Assembly: GCA_035555975.1 (NCBI GenBank)
Contig: DATMFV010000061.1
Span: forward strand, 1 to 56,509
Reading direction: 5' to 3'
Origin: DATMFV01 sp035555975
GTDB taxonomy: Bacteria > Verrucomicrobiota > Verrucomicrobiia > Chthoniobacterales > Chthoniobacteraceae
DNA: 56,509 bases
Part shown: positions 24,941-35,100 of the stretch, piece by piece
Layout of the letters: every line of letters begins with the position of its first letter
Numbering within the stretch: the stretch's first letter is position 1
Made by a program: the position numbers and the translations under genes
The notes under the pieces: model-generated
The model's input: only the letters and a program-made list of their open reading frames with translations
What the model was told of the DNA's origin: nothing
Database searches by the model: none

Positions 24941-26104
24941 ATGATCAAAACGTTTCGTCAACTTTCGGCCGGTCTTGGGCTGATCGGCGTCTGCATGGTG
25001 GTTCTGCTGTTGTCGGATCTCGACTCGCGCATTCGACCGGGCGAGGAGGCGCGGCGGGAGCCGGGGGCGCGCCGGCGTGTGGCGCTGGTCCAGCAGAATA
25101 CCCAGACGATTTTCGACGCCGGGGTGGCCGGCATCATAGCCGGGCTGGCGGAGAGCGGCTTTCACGACGGCAAGGAACTGCACCTGCGCAAGTTCAACCC
25201 GATGGGCGATGCCAACCTCGCCAACGCTGTCGCCAAGGAGGTGACCGAAGGGGGGTACGACCTGATCATTTCCGTCACGACACCGAGCCTCCAGGCGATT
25301 GCCAATGCCAACCGGGTCCGCAAGGTGCCCCATCTCTTTGCGCTGGTCTCGATCCCTTCCGCCACCGGAGTCGGCATCTCGGACACCGATCCGCTCGGGC
25401 ACCCGCCCTATCTCACCGGCTACGGCACCCGGCTTCCCGCCGAGCAGGCGTTCCGGCTTCTCTACGAGATCAACCCCTCGGTGCGCCGCGTCGGCACGGT
25501 CTGGAACCAGAGTGAACCCAACTCCGAAGTGCAGATCATGGACGCCCGTCGCTATTGCAAGAGCGTCGGCATTGAACTGGTCGAAGCCAACGTCGACAAC
25601 ACCGGCGGGGTGGCGGAGGCGACCGACGCAGTATTGAGCCGGGGGGTCGACGCCTTTTTCATTTGCGGCGACGTGACCGTGCTCCCCGCCATTGAGAGCG
25701 TGCTCGGGAAAGCCGCGCGGCGGGGGATCCCGACCTTCAGCATCTTTCCCGGCGACGTTTCCAAGGGGATCCTGTTCGGTGTCGGGGCCGACTACTTTGA
25801 AGTAGGGGTGCAGACCGGCAAGCTCGCCTCGGAGATCCTGCGGGGCCGCAATGTGGCGACCCTACCGGTCACCGACTACATGCCCGCGAAGATCATCCTC
25901 AACGACCAGGTGCGCTCGAAACTCTCCGAACCAAACCGGTGGGACTTCCCCGACTCCCTGCGAAACCGGGCCAACGGCATCATCGACCCCAAGGGACGGC
26001 TGATCGAATCACCCAACGCCGCAGCGGGAACCGCTTCCCCGGCCGGGGAAACCAGGCTCGCCTCCGGGGAGGAGGAGGCGACCGCAACGACCACGCAGCC
26101 ATGA
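24941..26104 (+). CDS. ABC transporter substrate-binding protein (TrpX-like family)
   Basis: A 387-aa extracytoplasmic solute-binding protein of the family that binds aromatic amino acids in Firmicutes (TrpX). Residues 5-27 are a hydrophobic anchor or signal (LSAGLGLIGVCMVVLLL) with no lipobox Cys, so it is probably membrane-tethered in the periplasm. RVALVQQNTQTIFDAGVAGI begins the periplasmic-binding fold, and VGTVWNQSEPNSEVQ opens the second lobe. The C-terminal 50 residues are Pro/Ala/Glu-rich. I used the ATG at 24941; the frame is open upstream into the palindromic element. Its stop overlaps the permease start (ATGA). Substrate is inferred only from family. Confidence 0.82.
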   Translation: MIKTFRQLSAGLGLIGVCMVVLLLSDLDSRIRPGEEARREPGARRRVALVQQNTQTIFDAGVAGIIAGLAESGFHDGKELHLRKFNPMGDANLANAVAKEVTEGGYDLIISVTTPSLQAIANANRVRKVPHLFALVSIPSATGVGISDTDPLGHPPYLTGYGTRLPAEQAFRLLYEINPSVRRVGTVWNQSEPNSEVQIMDARRYCKSVGIELVEANVDNTGGVAEATDAVLSRGVDAFFICGDVTVLPAIESVLGKAARRGIPTFSIFPGDVSKGILFGVGADYFEVGVQTGKLASEILRGRNVATLPVTDYMPAKIILNDQVRSKLSEPNRWDFPDSLRNRANGIIDPKGRLIESPNAAAGTASPAGETRLASGEEEATATTTQP

Positions 26105-27066
26105 CGCTATTATTCGGAGCTCTTTCCGTCGGCTTGATCCTCTCCCTCCTCTCGCTCGGGGTGCTGGTTTCCTATCGGCTCTTCGGGATTCCCGACATCA
26201 CGGCGGACGGGACGATCACCCTCGGCGCTTCGGTGACGGCGGTCTGCTGCATGCACGGGATTGATCCGTTTGTCGCGACCGGCCTCGGAACGGCGGCCGG
26301 TGCGGTGGCGGGCAGCCTGACCGGCATTCTGCACACGCGCTTCAAGATCAACGCGCTCCTTTCGGGGATTTTGATGATGACGGCGCTCTATTCCGTCAAC
26401 CTGCGGGTGATGGGGAGCAGCAACCTCCCGCTCATGCAGTACAAGACCCTCGCGTCAATGGGCGAAGGGCGGTGGCGTCGCCTTCTGGGCGAGGAGGGGG
26501 TCCTCCTGCTCGGCTGGAAGGTGAGCGCAGGGGAAGTGGCGCTGTTGATCGGCGTGGTGGTCATCGTCGCGCTGGTCGGGCTGGCGCTTTACCGTTTTTT
26601 TCGCTCGCACCTCGGGATCGCGATGATCGCCACCGGCAACAACGCGCAGATGGTCCGCGCGCTCGGCGGGAACGTGGAGCGCAACATTGTCATTGGCCTC
26701 GCGCTCTCCAACGGGCTGATCGCCCTGGGCGGCTCCCTGCTGGCGCAGTACCAGGGGTTTGCAGATGTCCAGATGGGGATCGGGATGATTATCTGGGGGC
26801 TGGCTAGTGTCATCATCGGCGAAGCCTTGACCGGAAGCAGCACGCTCGGGATGCGGCTGATCGGCGCGGTGATCGGTTCGGTCGTCTTCCGGCTGCTGGT
26901 GGCGATCGCGCTCCGCTGGGGGTTAAACCCGAATGACCTCAAGCTGATTACCGCCGTCTTCGTTTTCCTGGCGCTGGTCCTTCCCGCGTATTTTCGGAGG
27001 AAGCGCCGCCGGATGGCCCCCTCGGCTCCCGCTCCAGCCGAGAAAGCCGAGCCGGTCGGCTCGTAG
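26101..27066 (+). CDS. ABC transporter permease (TrpY-like)
   Basis: A 321-aa inner-membrane permease of the branched-chain-permease-like class. About nine hydrophobic segments begin with LLFGALSVGLILSLLSLGVLVSYRLF. The motif FGIPDITADGTITLGA near residue 28 is typical of the TrpY/YckX permeases. NGLIALGGSLLAQYQGF matches the conserved cytoplasmic loop region. It forms one unit with the binding protein upstream (4-base overlap) and the ATPase downstream (12-base gap). Confidence 0.85.
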   Translation: MTLLFGALSVGLILSLLSLGVLVSYRLFGIPDITADGTITLGASVTAVCCMHGIDPFVATGLGTAAGAVAGSLTGILHTRFKINALLSGILMMTALYSVNLRVMGSSNLPLMQYKTLASMGEGRWRRLLGEEGVLLLGWKVSAGEVALLIGVVVIVALVGLALYRFFRSHLGIAMIATGNNAQMVRALGGNVERNIVIGLALSNGLIALGGSLLAQYQGFADVQMGIGMIIWGLASVIIGEALTGSSTLGMRLIGAVIGSVVFRLLVAIALRWGLNPNDLKLITAVFVFLALVLPAYFRRKRRRMAPSAPAPAEKAEPVGS

Positions 27067-27078
27067 AGAAAAACGTCC

Positions 27079-27846
27079 ATGCTTCAACTGACCAGACTGC
27101 ACCAGACCTTTCACCCCGGCACGCCGAGCGAAGTCCGCGCGCTTTCGGGGCTGGATCTCCATATCGCCCCGGGCGCGTTCGTGATCGTGCTCGGGATGAA
27201 CGGCTCGGGAAAATCGACCCTGATGAACGCGATTGCCGGGAGCTTCATCCCGGACGAAGGGGAGGTGGTGCTCGACCGGCAGGAGATCACCCACTGGCCC
27301 GAACACCAGCGGGCGGGGATGATCGGGCGGGTTTTTCAGAACCCATTCAGCGGCACCGCCCCCGATCTGAGCATTCTGGAGAACTTTGCCCTGGCGAGCC
27401 GGCGCGGACGTTCGCGCGGGCTGGAGTTTGCCCTCTCCCGGACGTTGCGCGAGGAGGTGGCCGAACGCGTTCGCGGGTTGAACATGAAACTGGAGGAACG
27501 GCTCGATACGCCGATCGGCACCCTTTCCGGCGGCCAACGGCAGGCGTTGACGCTCCTGATGGCGACCTGGATCAAGCCGAAGCTCCTGCTGCTCGACGAA
27601 CACACCGCCGCGCTCGACCCGAAGACGGCGGCGCAGATCATCGAGATCAGTTGCGAGCGGATTGAGCGCGATCGGTTGACCACGCTGATGGTGACCCACA
27701 GCATGGAGCAGGCGCTGGAACTCGGCGACCGGCTCGTGATGATGCACCGGGGCCGGATCGCCTACGACTTCAGCCGCGAGGAGAAAACCGGGCTTTCGCG
27801 CACCGACCTGCTCCGGCTCTTTGACCAGGCGCGGGCTTGCGACTAG
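27079..27846 (+). CDS. ABC transporter ATP-binding protein (TrpZ-like)
   Basis: ATPase of the importer (255 aa). Walker A GMNGSGKST near residue 40, Q-loop VFQNPFSGT, signature LSGGQRQAL near residue 150, Walker B LLLLDEHTAALD, and the His switch in TLMVTHSMEQAL are all intact. The stop overlaps the stop of the convergent SGNH gene by four bases, so no separate terminator lies between them. Confidence 0.9.
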   Translation: MLQLTRLHQTFHPGTPSEVRALSGLDLHIAPGAFVIVLGMNGSGKSTLMNAIAGSFIPDEGEVVLDRQEITHWPEHQRAGMIGRVFQNPFSGTAPDLSILENFALASRRGRSRGLEFALSRTLREEVAERVRGLNMKLEERLDTPIGTLSGGQRQALTLLMATWIKPKLLLLDEHTAALDPKTAAQIIEISCERIERDRLTTLMVTHSMEQALELGDRLVMMHRGRIAYDFSREEKTGLSRTDLLRLFDQARACD

Positions 27847-28994
27847 GCCTTGGACGAGTCGCGGAACAGTCCGCCGCCGTGAAGCCGCTCCGCTTCCCAA
27901 TGGCGGATCATCGCCAGGTGCGGGGCGAGCCGTTGTGCCATCAGCATGAACCCGGCGCTGGTCGGGTGGACGCCATCGACGAAACTCCCGGGAATGCGGG
28001 GGGGCAGGATGCCTTCGCCGTCGATCCAGTGAACGTTGCGGTCTCCGGCGGCCTTGGTGTCGAGATAGAAGCGCATCTGGATGTCGCGGCGTTCCATCAA
28101 CAGGCGGCGCTTCTCAACCGACCAGCTCATGATGTTCCACGCGTCCGAACCGAGGAAGACAATCGGCGTTTCCGGGTGGGCGTCGCGCAGGATCTGGTAA
28201 AAGCCGGGGAGGGTCCGCCGGAGCCGCTCCACATCGCAGTTGCTTGCGTAGTTGAGGACGAACAGTTCCGCGTCGATCTCGCTGATGAGCCGCGCGACTT
28301 CCGGTTCGCCCTTGCCGTTGCCGGAGAAACCGAGGTTGATGGTATCGACCTCCAGCATCTGCCCGATCAGCGACACAAAATCGCTCCCGCTGGTGTTGGC
28401 GCACCCGCCTTGTGTGACCGATGTGCCGTAAAAAACAATCGGCCTGGCGGAAGCCGGAGCCGGGGCCGCTTCGACAGTGGCCCCAGGTGAAACGCCGATG
28501 CTCAGCTCTTCGAGCGCCTTGTAAAGCGGGAGGTAAAGGCGGTACTCCCGCCGGCGCGGCGCCACGCCGGCGATGAGGCCACGTTCAAACATCCGGTTCT
28601 CCCCCGGCGGGACGGCGACCGCCAGCGGCACCCAGTCGCGTCCGTCGCGGACGTAAAGCTCCACCCCGGCGCTGCCGGTGCGCGGCATGTGGTTCATGAG
28701 ACCGGTGTCGCTGTTGCAGACGCGAACGGCGATCTCGCTCGCATCGGTGTAAAAGGAAAGGAAAACGCTGGCCGGGCAGAAGGAGAGCCTCTGCACCGCT
28801 TCGGAAAGCTCGCCAACGCCGCGATCCGGGAAACGCCGGAAGGACCGCGCCGCCGTCGCTTCCTCACGCCAACCATGCCCCCGAAGCGCGATCCGGGGGT
28901 CAAACGCGTCGATCCAGCAAAGCCCGTCGGCAGGCGACTCGCTTTTGAAGTTGCGGTCGAGGTTCTCAATATCGGCGAAGGCGGACTGGTTCAT
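27843..28994 (-). CDS. SGNH hydrolase with N-terminal beta-sandwich-like domain
   Basis: A 383-aa hydrolase. The N-terminal part, residues 1-180, is beta-rich and resembles the accessory domain of SsfX3-like GDSL enzymes. The catalytic part has VFYGTSVTQGG (Ser near residue 190), NLGFSGNGKGE, NYASNCD and DGVHPTSAGF (Asp-His near residue 337). No clear signal peptide is seen from MNQSAFAD; an upstream start at 29102 would overlap the regulator promoter and was rejected. It is divergent from the LacI regulator of module A, so it may share its operator and substrate. Likely a carbohydrate esterase; substrate unknown. Confidence 0.8.
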   Translation of the reverse strand: MNQSAFADIENLDRNFKSESPADGLCWIDAFDPRIALRGHGWREEATAARSFRRFPDRGVGELSEAVQRLSFCPASVFLSFYTDASEIAVRVCNSDTGLMNHMPRTGSAGVELYVRDGRDWVPLAVAVPPGENRMFERGLIAGVAPRRREYRLYLPLYKALEELSIGVSPGATVEAAPAPASARPIVFYGTSVTQGGCANTSGSDFVSLIGQMLEVDTINLGFSGNGKGEPEVARLISEIDAELFVLNYASNCDVERLRRTLPGFYQILRDAHPETPIVFLGSDAWNIMSWSVEKRRLLMERRDIQMRFYLDTKAAGDRNVHWIDGEGILPPRIPGSFVDGVHPTSAGFMLMAQRLAPHLAMIRHWEAERLHGGGLFRDSSKA

Positions 28995-29078
28995 GATGGA
29001 GAGATGGTGGAGCCATTCTGCCGCAGCGCACGCGGGCCTGTAAAGGATTGGCTTCCCCCAAGGCGGAAGCGGAGAAAT

Positions 29079-29107
29079 TTGACAGTTGACAACGTCATTC
29101 ATATTTA
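29079..29107 (+). promoter_or_regulatory. Sigma70-type promoter of the LacI regulator
   Basis: TTGACA (29079-29084), 17 bases, TATTTA (29102-29107). A second TTGACA overlaps the spacer at 29086-29091. Transcription should start near 29114, only about 11 bases before the chosen ATG, so the mRNA would be almost leaderless. Confidence 0.6.
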
Positions 29108-29110
29108 TTA

Positions 29111-29124
29111 TTCATACGTACGAA
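29111..29124. promoter_or_regulatory. Candidate LacI-family operator
   Basis: TTCATACGTACGAA is a palindrome with one mismatched pair and a central CG, as LacI-family operators have. It lies between the -10 and the ATG of the LacI regulator, a fitting place for autoregulation, and within the divergent region shared with the SGNH hydrolase. Confidence 0.4.
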
Positions 29125-30321
29125 ATGCCAACTCCCCGACGCAGAAACAGTTCTTTCGGTCCGACGCAGGAAATGGTCGCTGAGGCGTTGGGGGTCTCGC
29201 AATCGACCGTCGCCCTCGCTCTCAATCCCAAGCACCGGCACAAGCTGGCTGAGGCGACCGTCAAGAAGATCGTCGAAACCGCCGAGGCGATGGGCTACCG
29301 GCCCCAGCAGTTTGCCCGCATCCTGCGCAACGGGCGCAGCCACACGATCGGGGTGATCTATTACTCCATCTACCACCCCTCCCGCGAACGGGTGAAATAC
29401 CTCGCGCAATATGCGATTGAAGCCGGCTACCAACTGGTTGCGCTCGATCTGGCATGGTTTGACCGCGATGGACGGCGCGTGCAGGATTACCTGCTCGGGT
29501 TAAATGTCGAAGGGGTCATCCTTTGCAACGTGACCTATGAAATCGGGGAGGAATGGGTCCGGTTCTTCTCAAACCGCAAACTCCCCATCCTTTCTCTGGC
29601 GAGTTCACTGGAGGGTGATGTGGAGCATGTCGGGGTCGACGTAGCCCCTGCTTTCCGGGAGTTGACCCAACATCATCTCCACCTTGGCTCCAAGCGGCTG
29701 GCGCTCCTGCTCCCTTTTTTCGATACAGGTTTTCTAGGCCGCCCGGGAGATCCGGTCATGCAGCGTGTTCAGGGGTTCAAGGAAGTGATCCTCAAGCGCC
29801 GGGGCATTTTGAGAACCGCTCCGGAGCAGTACGAAATCCTCGAAATCGCACCGGCTCCGGCTGGCGCAGAGGCGGAGATCACCGGCTACGTCATCTACCC
29901 TGAGCGGCTCTCGCAATATGATACCATGTTTGCCTTTGGTTACCTCCAGACCGAGAAGCTGATCAAAGAGGGAAATCTGCCCGATTCGCTCCTCTGCGCC
30001 AACGACGAGATCGCCAGCGGCGCTCTCCGGGCGTGTTATCGCTATCATGTCGACGTGCCGGGCGAGGTCCGCATCTCCGGTATGGATGATACCCCCTTTG
30101 CCGGCTATTGCCACCTGCCGTTGACCACGGTGGCGCAGCCCAACCGGGAAGTGGCGCGTTATAGCATCGAGCGGATCATTGACATGATCGAGGACGGCGA
30201 AGCGCACGAAAAACGCCGGAACCGCTCCTTCCCCTGCCGGGTGCTTTATCGGGAATCGACGCTCGGCGAGCAGTATCCCATCACGAAAGGCGATCCCGCT
30301 TCGTCCGTAGCCCGACCTTGA
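29125..30321 (+). CDS. LacI-family transcriptional regulator (module A)
   Basis: A 398-aa sugar-responsive regulator. The helix-turn-helix near residues 12-60 reads EMVAEALGVSQSTVALALN and ends with GYRPQQFARILRNGRSHTIGV, the usual hinge into the sensor. The periplasmic-binding-type sensor fills residues 65-370, with LLCANDEIASGALRACYRYH and VRISGMDDTPFAGYCHLPLTT near the end. A start at 29086 is open but would include the promoter, so I chose MPTPRRRN. It heads module A; I infer it represses the downstream PEP-CTERM, pseudopilin and hydrolase genes until an oligosaccharide is bound. Confidence 0.88.
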   Translation: MPTPRRRNSSFGPTQEMVAEALGVSQSTVALALNPKHRHKLAEATVKKIVETAEAMGYRPQQFARILRNGRSHTIGVIYYSIYHPSRERVKYLAQYAIEAGYQLVALDLAWFDRDGRRVQDYLLGLNVEGVILCNVTYEIGEEWVRFFSNRKLPILSLASSLEGDVEHVGVDVAPAFRELTQHHLHLGSKRLALLLPFFDTGFLGRPGDPVMQRVQGFKEVILKRRGILRTAPEQYEILEIAPAPAGAEAEITGYVIYPERLSQYDTMFAFGYLQTEKLIKEGNLPDSLLCANDEIASGALRACYRYHVDVPGEVRISGMDDTPFAGYCHLPLTTVAQPNREVARYSIERIIDMIEDGEAHEKRRNRSFPCRVLYRESTLGEQYPITKGDPASSVARP

Positions 30322-30374
30322 GCGTCCTCCATATTTCTCCATCAACCCCTAAAAACCCAAGCCTTCCTCTATTT

Positions 30375-31274
30375 ATGAAAACATCCTTTCTCACCGCAAC
30401 GGCTGCCGCCCTCCTCTGTATGGGCAGCCTTTCTCCTGCTGCCACGATCCTGACTCCCAGTGACTGGTATGCCTATTTTCATGTGGTTGGTAATCCGCCG
30501 CCCGTGATCACCAACGGAGACACCGGCTCGCCGACGCTGGATCCAAAGGGTGCCACTAGCATTATTGGCATGTTTTCCTACTTTGATCCCACCACGCTTC
30601 ACGACGGCCAGACTTTGAAGCTTTCCTTTGACATCGCCTATGAGCTGGCTGGCGGTGCGACAGAGAAGAGTTTTACCCTCTTCCGTTTTGGTCTGTACAA
30701 TAGTAGCACTCCAAAGGCTTCCATCGAACAGTATGGAGAGGGGCGTGTGGCCGGCAATAATGACATTTCCGGCGGCACCAAGAGCAACTGGAGCGGATTC
30801 ATGCTGTCGAGTCCCGGCGATATTACCACCAACGACCCGAGTGCCGCTTCCTTGAATGTCTCACGAAAAGGCGGGACGGGAGATCAAGCGTTTTCGTCAA
30901 CCGCCGATCAGACTCTTGCCGGTCAAGCTGGGACCACAGGAGACTATACCTTGAAGTTTCAGGATGGAGTGCCGCGCACCTATACATTGGAATTGACCAG
31001 AGAGGGAACGACGCTTCATCTCTCGGGAACTTATGGGAGTGGAAGTTTCAATGGGACGCTTGCCAATGCGTTTACAGCGGAGAAGTACGAGCTTTTTGAT
31101 GCCGTCGGTTTCTATGCGTCTTCAAACTCCGTTGGAATCGACAAGCTTACCTTTTCAAATGTTACCGTTACGGTCGTTCCAGAGGCATCGACGAACGCCA
31201 TGCTTTTTGGGGGCGGCATCCTCTTGGCATGGGCTGCACGGCACCGCCGCAATCAACGCAAGACGACCCCTTAA
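30375..31274 (+). CDS. PEP-CTERM-like surface protein (module A)
   Basis: A 299-aa exported protein. Residues 1-24 form a signal peptide (LTATAAALLCMGSLSPAA). The C-terminus VVPEASTNAMLFGGGILLAW, then ARHRRNQRK, has the layout of a PEP-CTERM exosortase sorting tag, but the motif reads PEA instead of PEP. The middle is beta-rich (LKLSFDIAYEL, FRFGLYNSS), suggesting a jelly-roll domain. It has the same length and similar core as the protein at 40971, so the two are probably paralogues. Function is unknown; cell-surface anchoring or glycan binding is inference. It lies between the LacI regulator and the pseudopilin. Confidence 0.75.
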   Translation: MKTSFLTATAAALLCMGSLSPAATILTPSDWYAYFHVVGNPPPVITNGDTGSPTLDPKGATSIIGMFSYFDPTTLHDGQTLKLSFDIAYELAGGATEKSFTLFRFGLYNSSTPKASIEQYGEGRVAGNNDISGGTKSNWSGFMLSSPGDITTNDPSAASLNVSRKGGTGDQAFSSTADQTLAGQAGTTGDYTLKFQDGVPRTYTLELTREGTTLHLSGTYGSGSFNGTLANAFTAEKYELFDAVGFYASSNSVGIDKLTFSNVTVTVVPEASTNAMLFGGGILLAWAARHRRNQRKTTP

Positions 31275-31289
31275 ACAGAGCGCGAAGAA

Positions 31290-32072
31290 ATGATGAGCTT
31301 ACTACCCGCTGGCCCTCGGAGGCGACACGCCTTCACATTGCTGGAAATGATGGTGGCGCTGTTGGTCGGAATCGTTCTGATCTCCTTCATCGTCTCCATC
31401 ATGGGCCTGGTGCGGGCAAAATCAGAAGGTGCCCGTTGTGTCAGCAACCTCAAGAGTATCGGAATCATGCTGATGAGTTATAGTGCTGATCACCAGGGGC
31501 GGCTGATGCCTCCCTATGCGAATGATGTGCCGACAGGTGAAGCGCGGGGATGGGCCCGGCGTCTGCTGGAGAAGGGTTATAGTCAGGATGAACAGGTTTT
31601 CCTGTGTCCGTCGTTTTTTCCCAGAACCGTCAAGGAGATGCGGCGGCGTCCAAGCAAGGTGGATGCTTCCGAAGGGTATGGTTTGAGGGGATGGACCTTG
31701 CCCGATGCCCCGACTTATGACGACCGATATACTCGAATCCATAAACCGATAGCAGCCATCGCCAACCCATCGGATTTTTTTCTGGTTGCCGATAGCTTCT
31801 GGTCTCCCGCTAACTGGCACTGCCAGGGTTACAGCTTCACGGCTTCACGCGCCGCGGAAGGAGTAAGGAGCCATACCCGGGTTCACATCCGGCATGAGGG
31901 ACGGGCCAATGCGTTGTTTGCCGACGGGCATGTCGAAGCCAAGGATGCCAACTATTTTTTGCAGCTTAACGAGAGAGATCGTCAGGCGGAGTATATGGGC
32001 GGACCCATACGAGGCTACCGCTACCAATATGCGGTTGAAACTGATCCCGACCCCGCCTTGCCACAAAACTAA
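31290..32072 (+). CDS. H-X9-DG pseudopilin-like protein (module A)
   Basis: A 260-aa protein with a type IV prepilin N-terminus: HAFTLLEMMVALLVGIVLIS, where cleavage would follow an Ala instead of the usual Gly and Glu is at +5. A CVSNLKSIGIMLMSYSAD stretch is common to the family. The C-terminal part has HEGRANALFADGH, an exact H-X9-DG motif. Such proteins are expanded in Verrucomicrobia, Lentisphaerae and Planctomycetes, but their role is not settled. It probably needs the prepilin peptidase and may ride on the type II secretion machine. It sits 29 bases before a large glycoside hydrolase gene. Confidence 0.85.
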   Translation: MMSLLPAGPRRRHAFTLLEMMVALLVGIVLISFIVSIMGLVRAKSEGARCVSNLKSIGIMLMSYSADHQGRLMPPYANDVPTGEARGWARRLLEKGYSQDEQVFLCPSFFPRTVKEMRRRPSKVDASEGYGLRGWTLPDAPTYDDRYTRIHKPIAAIANPSDFFLVADSFWSPANWHCQGYSFTASRAAEGVRSHTRVHIRHEGRANALFADGHVEAKDANYFLQLNERDRQAEYMGGPIRGYRYQYAVETDPDPALPQN

Positions 32073-32101
32073 GCTATTATTTTCCAACGCATTCTATTGC
32101 T

Positions 32102-35100
32102 ATGAATTACTTATGGAATAAGATAAAAATCGCGCTATTGCTGGGCGGCGTGATCATGTCCGGCGCAACGGCAGAGGCGGAAAGTACGGAGCCGAAACGC
32201 CCGGTTGCCATTTTCCCCCGTGCGCAGTTGAAATACGGGCTGGAGAGGGGCGATTATGCTAATAAGTGGGTGGATCGCCCTCTTTTTGTTGACCCGACAC
32301 TAAAGGACCCGAAAAGCACTGGGCACGGCTACCTTTCCAGAAAAAGCTTCCTGAAGATTCGCGAGATTGCGCTCGCCTATGGCGTAAACGGGTTGGGCTT
32401 TTTTCCGGAGAATAGCCCGGGGATGCGCGCGGCTTACGAGCGCGTTGTTGAGCACCCCGTGCCGGGTTTTCAACTGCTGACTGATCTGGCGCCCGGCGGC
32501 AGGCATGAAGACAAGATTGCCATTGCCGGCGAGGCCCTTGAGTGTCCTGCCTCTTTTCGCATCAATGGAAAGGTGGTTTTTATGGCGTACATGGCAGATA
32601 ACCGGACGCCGGAACACTGGCGGGCGTTGATGGCAGATATCCGGAAGGTGCATGGAGACCACTTCATTTTTATCCCTTCCTTGTTGCGTTTTGCCGGTGA
32701 ATCGCCGTCCGTCTGGATGCGTCGATTCAAGGATGGTGAGATTACTCCAGAGCAGGAGGAGGCGATCAGGGAATGGTTGCGGGGTTGGGTGAGGGCAACC
32801 GACGGGTTGGGTACTGAGGGAATCGCTAACTTCAAGGGATGGGACCGGAAGCTGGACATTGCGTTCTACCGCGATTTTGTCATTCGCCACATGAAGGAAG
32901 TGTTGGCAGAGCCGGAGTTTGAGCACGGCAAATATCTGATGCTTTCTGCGGTGATAGGCCATGAGAACTGCACCCGCTTCGGGGCAACGCTTTCGAGCGA
33001 GGGGACGGCGACACTTAGGGACTCTCTGGAGGCGGCGCTTGATGCGAAGCCTGATCTTATCACCATTCCCGAGTGGGATGAGCAGAACGAAAATACCAGC
33101 TTGAGACCGACGGTTTATAACAGTACAACGGCGATGCGCCTGCTGCGTTACTATACTGCAAAAGAACGGGGCAAGCTTCCGGAGCCGTTGCCCGGAGATG
33201 ACACGGCAGCGCCTAACGTGATCCTCAGCTACCGGAAAATCCTCGCGCTGGGCGAGCCGTTGCAACTGGAGATGGTATTTCTTCCCGAGAAGGGGGATAC
33301 GGAAAAGGTAATGCTTGAACTCGAACTACGCGACGAGCGCGGAAAGACGGTGCAGGTTTTTGAGCCTAAGGAGGCAGTTCCGGGTGAGATGGGTGTTTGG
33401 GTCGAGACCGTTGCCAGCGAAACGTTTTCCGGTAGTCGTTATCTTGTCCCGGTGGTGACGGTAAAGGGACGGCAGGAAGTACGTTTTGATCGTGGCTTTC
33501 AACCGATTGATCTGCGACCGAGCTGGAACTGGGATTACAAGTGGGTGATGCAACCGGTGCGCGAATTGCTCCGTCCGGAGGTGTGCAAAGTGGAACTGGC
33601 ACCCATAGCGCTGCCGGGTGTTTCGGACGGGAAGACCAAGCCGGAGATGGAGTTTCGGGCCACCTTTAGGGCAGATGAGCCGTTGGCCTATGTCGAGGTG
33701 CTCGACAATGACGACGTGGTGTATAGCCATCAACTTAAAGACAAGGGTCCGCGGGAAGATGACGACCAGGTTGTTTTTCGTGTGGATTGGCAGTCTTTGG
33801 AGTTTCAGTCTGTCGCCAGGAAACTTCAAGGGAGCATCACCGTCAACGGCGCGGAAGGGCAGTGGATAGCTCCTGAAACGATGAAGGTGGACGGAGAAAC
33901 GCTCCGCTTTGAGGGAAGCGTGGCCAGCGTGTGGGTGAGACGCGCCTTTCTGGTTGTTAAGCGCGCTCAACTTGCAGAGGCGGTGCTGGAGATTGACCTC
34001 CCGGGGATAGCAAGGCAGAAGGTGCCACTTGCGACCATTTACGATTCAGGGATCTATGGAGTGCCGGGGCCAGTCGGGTTCAACCTGGTGGTCAGTCGTT
34101 TTGTCCGACAGGACAAGATGTACGGGCATCTTGGAGTCAAGGCGGCGGAGTTTACGGTTCCGGTGGTTGCTGACTTGCCCCGGTCGCGTTTCCAGCTTCA
34201 GGCGATTGCGAAGAGCGGCAGGGTATTTCGCAGCCAACCGTTGATCGCCGGAAAGCCAGCCGGGGAGCAGCGGGCGGTGGAGGTCTATTCCGATATGAAA
34301 AAGGGGATCGTGAAAGTGGAGGTGGATGCCTCGACCTTGCCGGATATTGACTACCAGTTTTCGCCGGATCGTACCGGGTCGGTTTTGGTGACGGATGCCG
34401 GGCGGCCATTCTGGGCGATTCTCGGAGGCTATTCCACGCAGGCAACTGGCCGTGGAGGAGGCGAGAGCCGGGATGGTACTCCGTTTCTTCGCCCCAATGA
34501 CTATCCCGCGCAGATTTACACAACGCGCGGCATTGATACCGTGAACTACGATGAACCGGTTGATCGTTCTAAAAGCACCACCACCCGGTCAGCTCCTGAC
34601 TGGAGAAGGCTTCCTTCTGGTGAGGATGTCCTGGTGTTCAATGGCCGGAGTACCTATGTGACCCTTCCTCAAGGGGTGATCCCGCGCCGGGCAGGATATG
34701 AAATCACGATGGAGCTAAGGCCCGAGCACTTGAAGGGTAGTCAGTTGTTGCTTTCCCATCGGTCGTTCTATCCCGGATCGGTGAAGCTGTTCCTTGAAGA
34801 CGGAGTGTTGAAGGCCCGGTTTGTTGACCAGAAGGTTGAGAGTACGATCGTGAACTCCGGTTTGATGCTTCAACCGGGCCAATGGCATCGGGTTAGCTTC
34901 AGCTATAACCAGCGGGAAATGATGTTTTCACTGGATGGGAAGTCAAGCGGACCTCACCTTGTTCCCGGGCCGGGGCTCTATGATACGGTCACGGTTGTGG
35001 GTGGCTACGGCAAGGAGTGGTTTGCAGGGGAACTGAAATCCCTCCGCATTCAACATGGTAGGCCGGAGGAGCAGGGCGAAGGTTCGTCTGAGCGGGCGTC

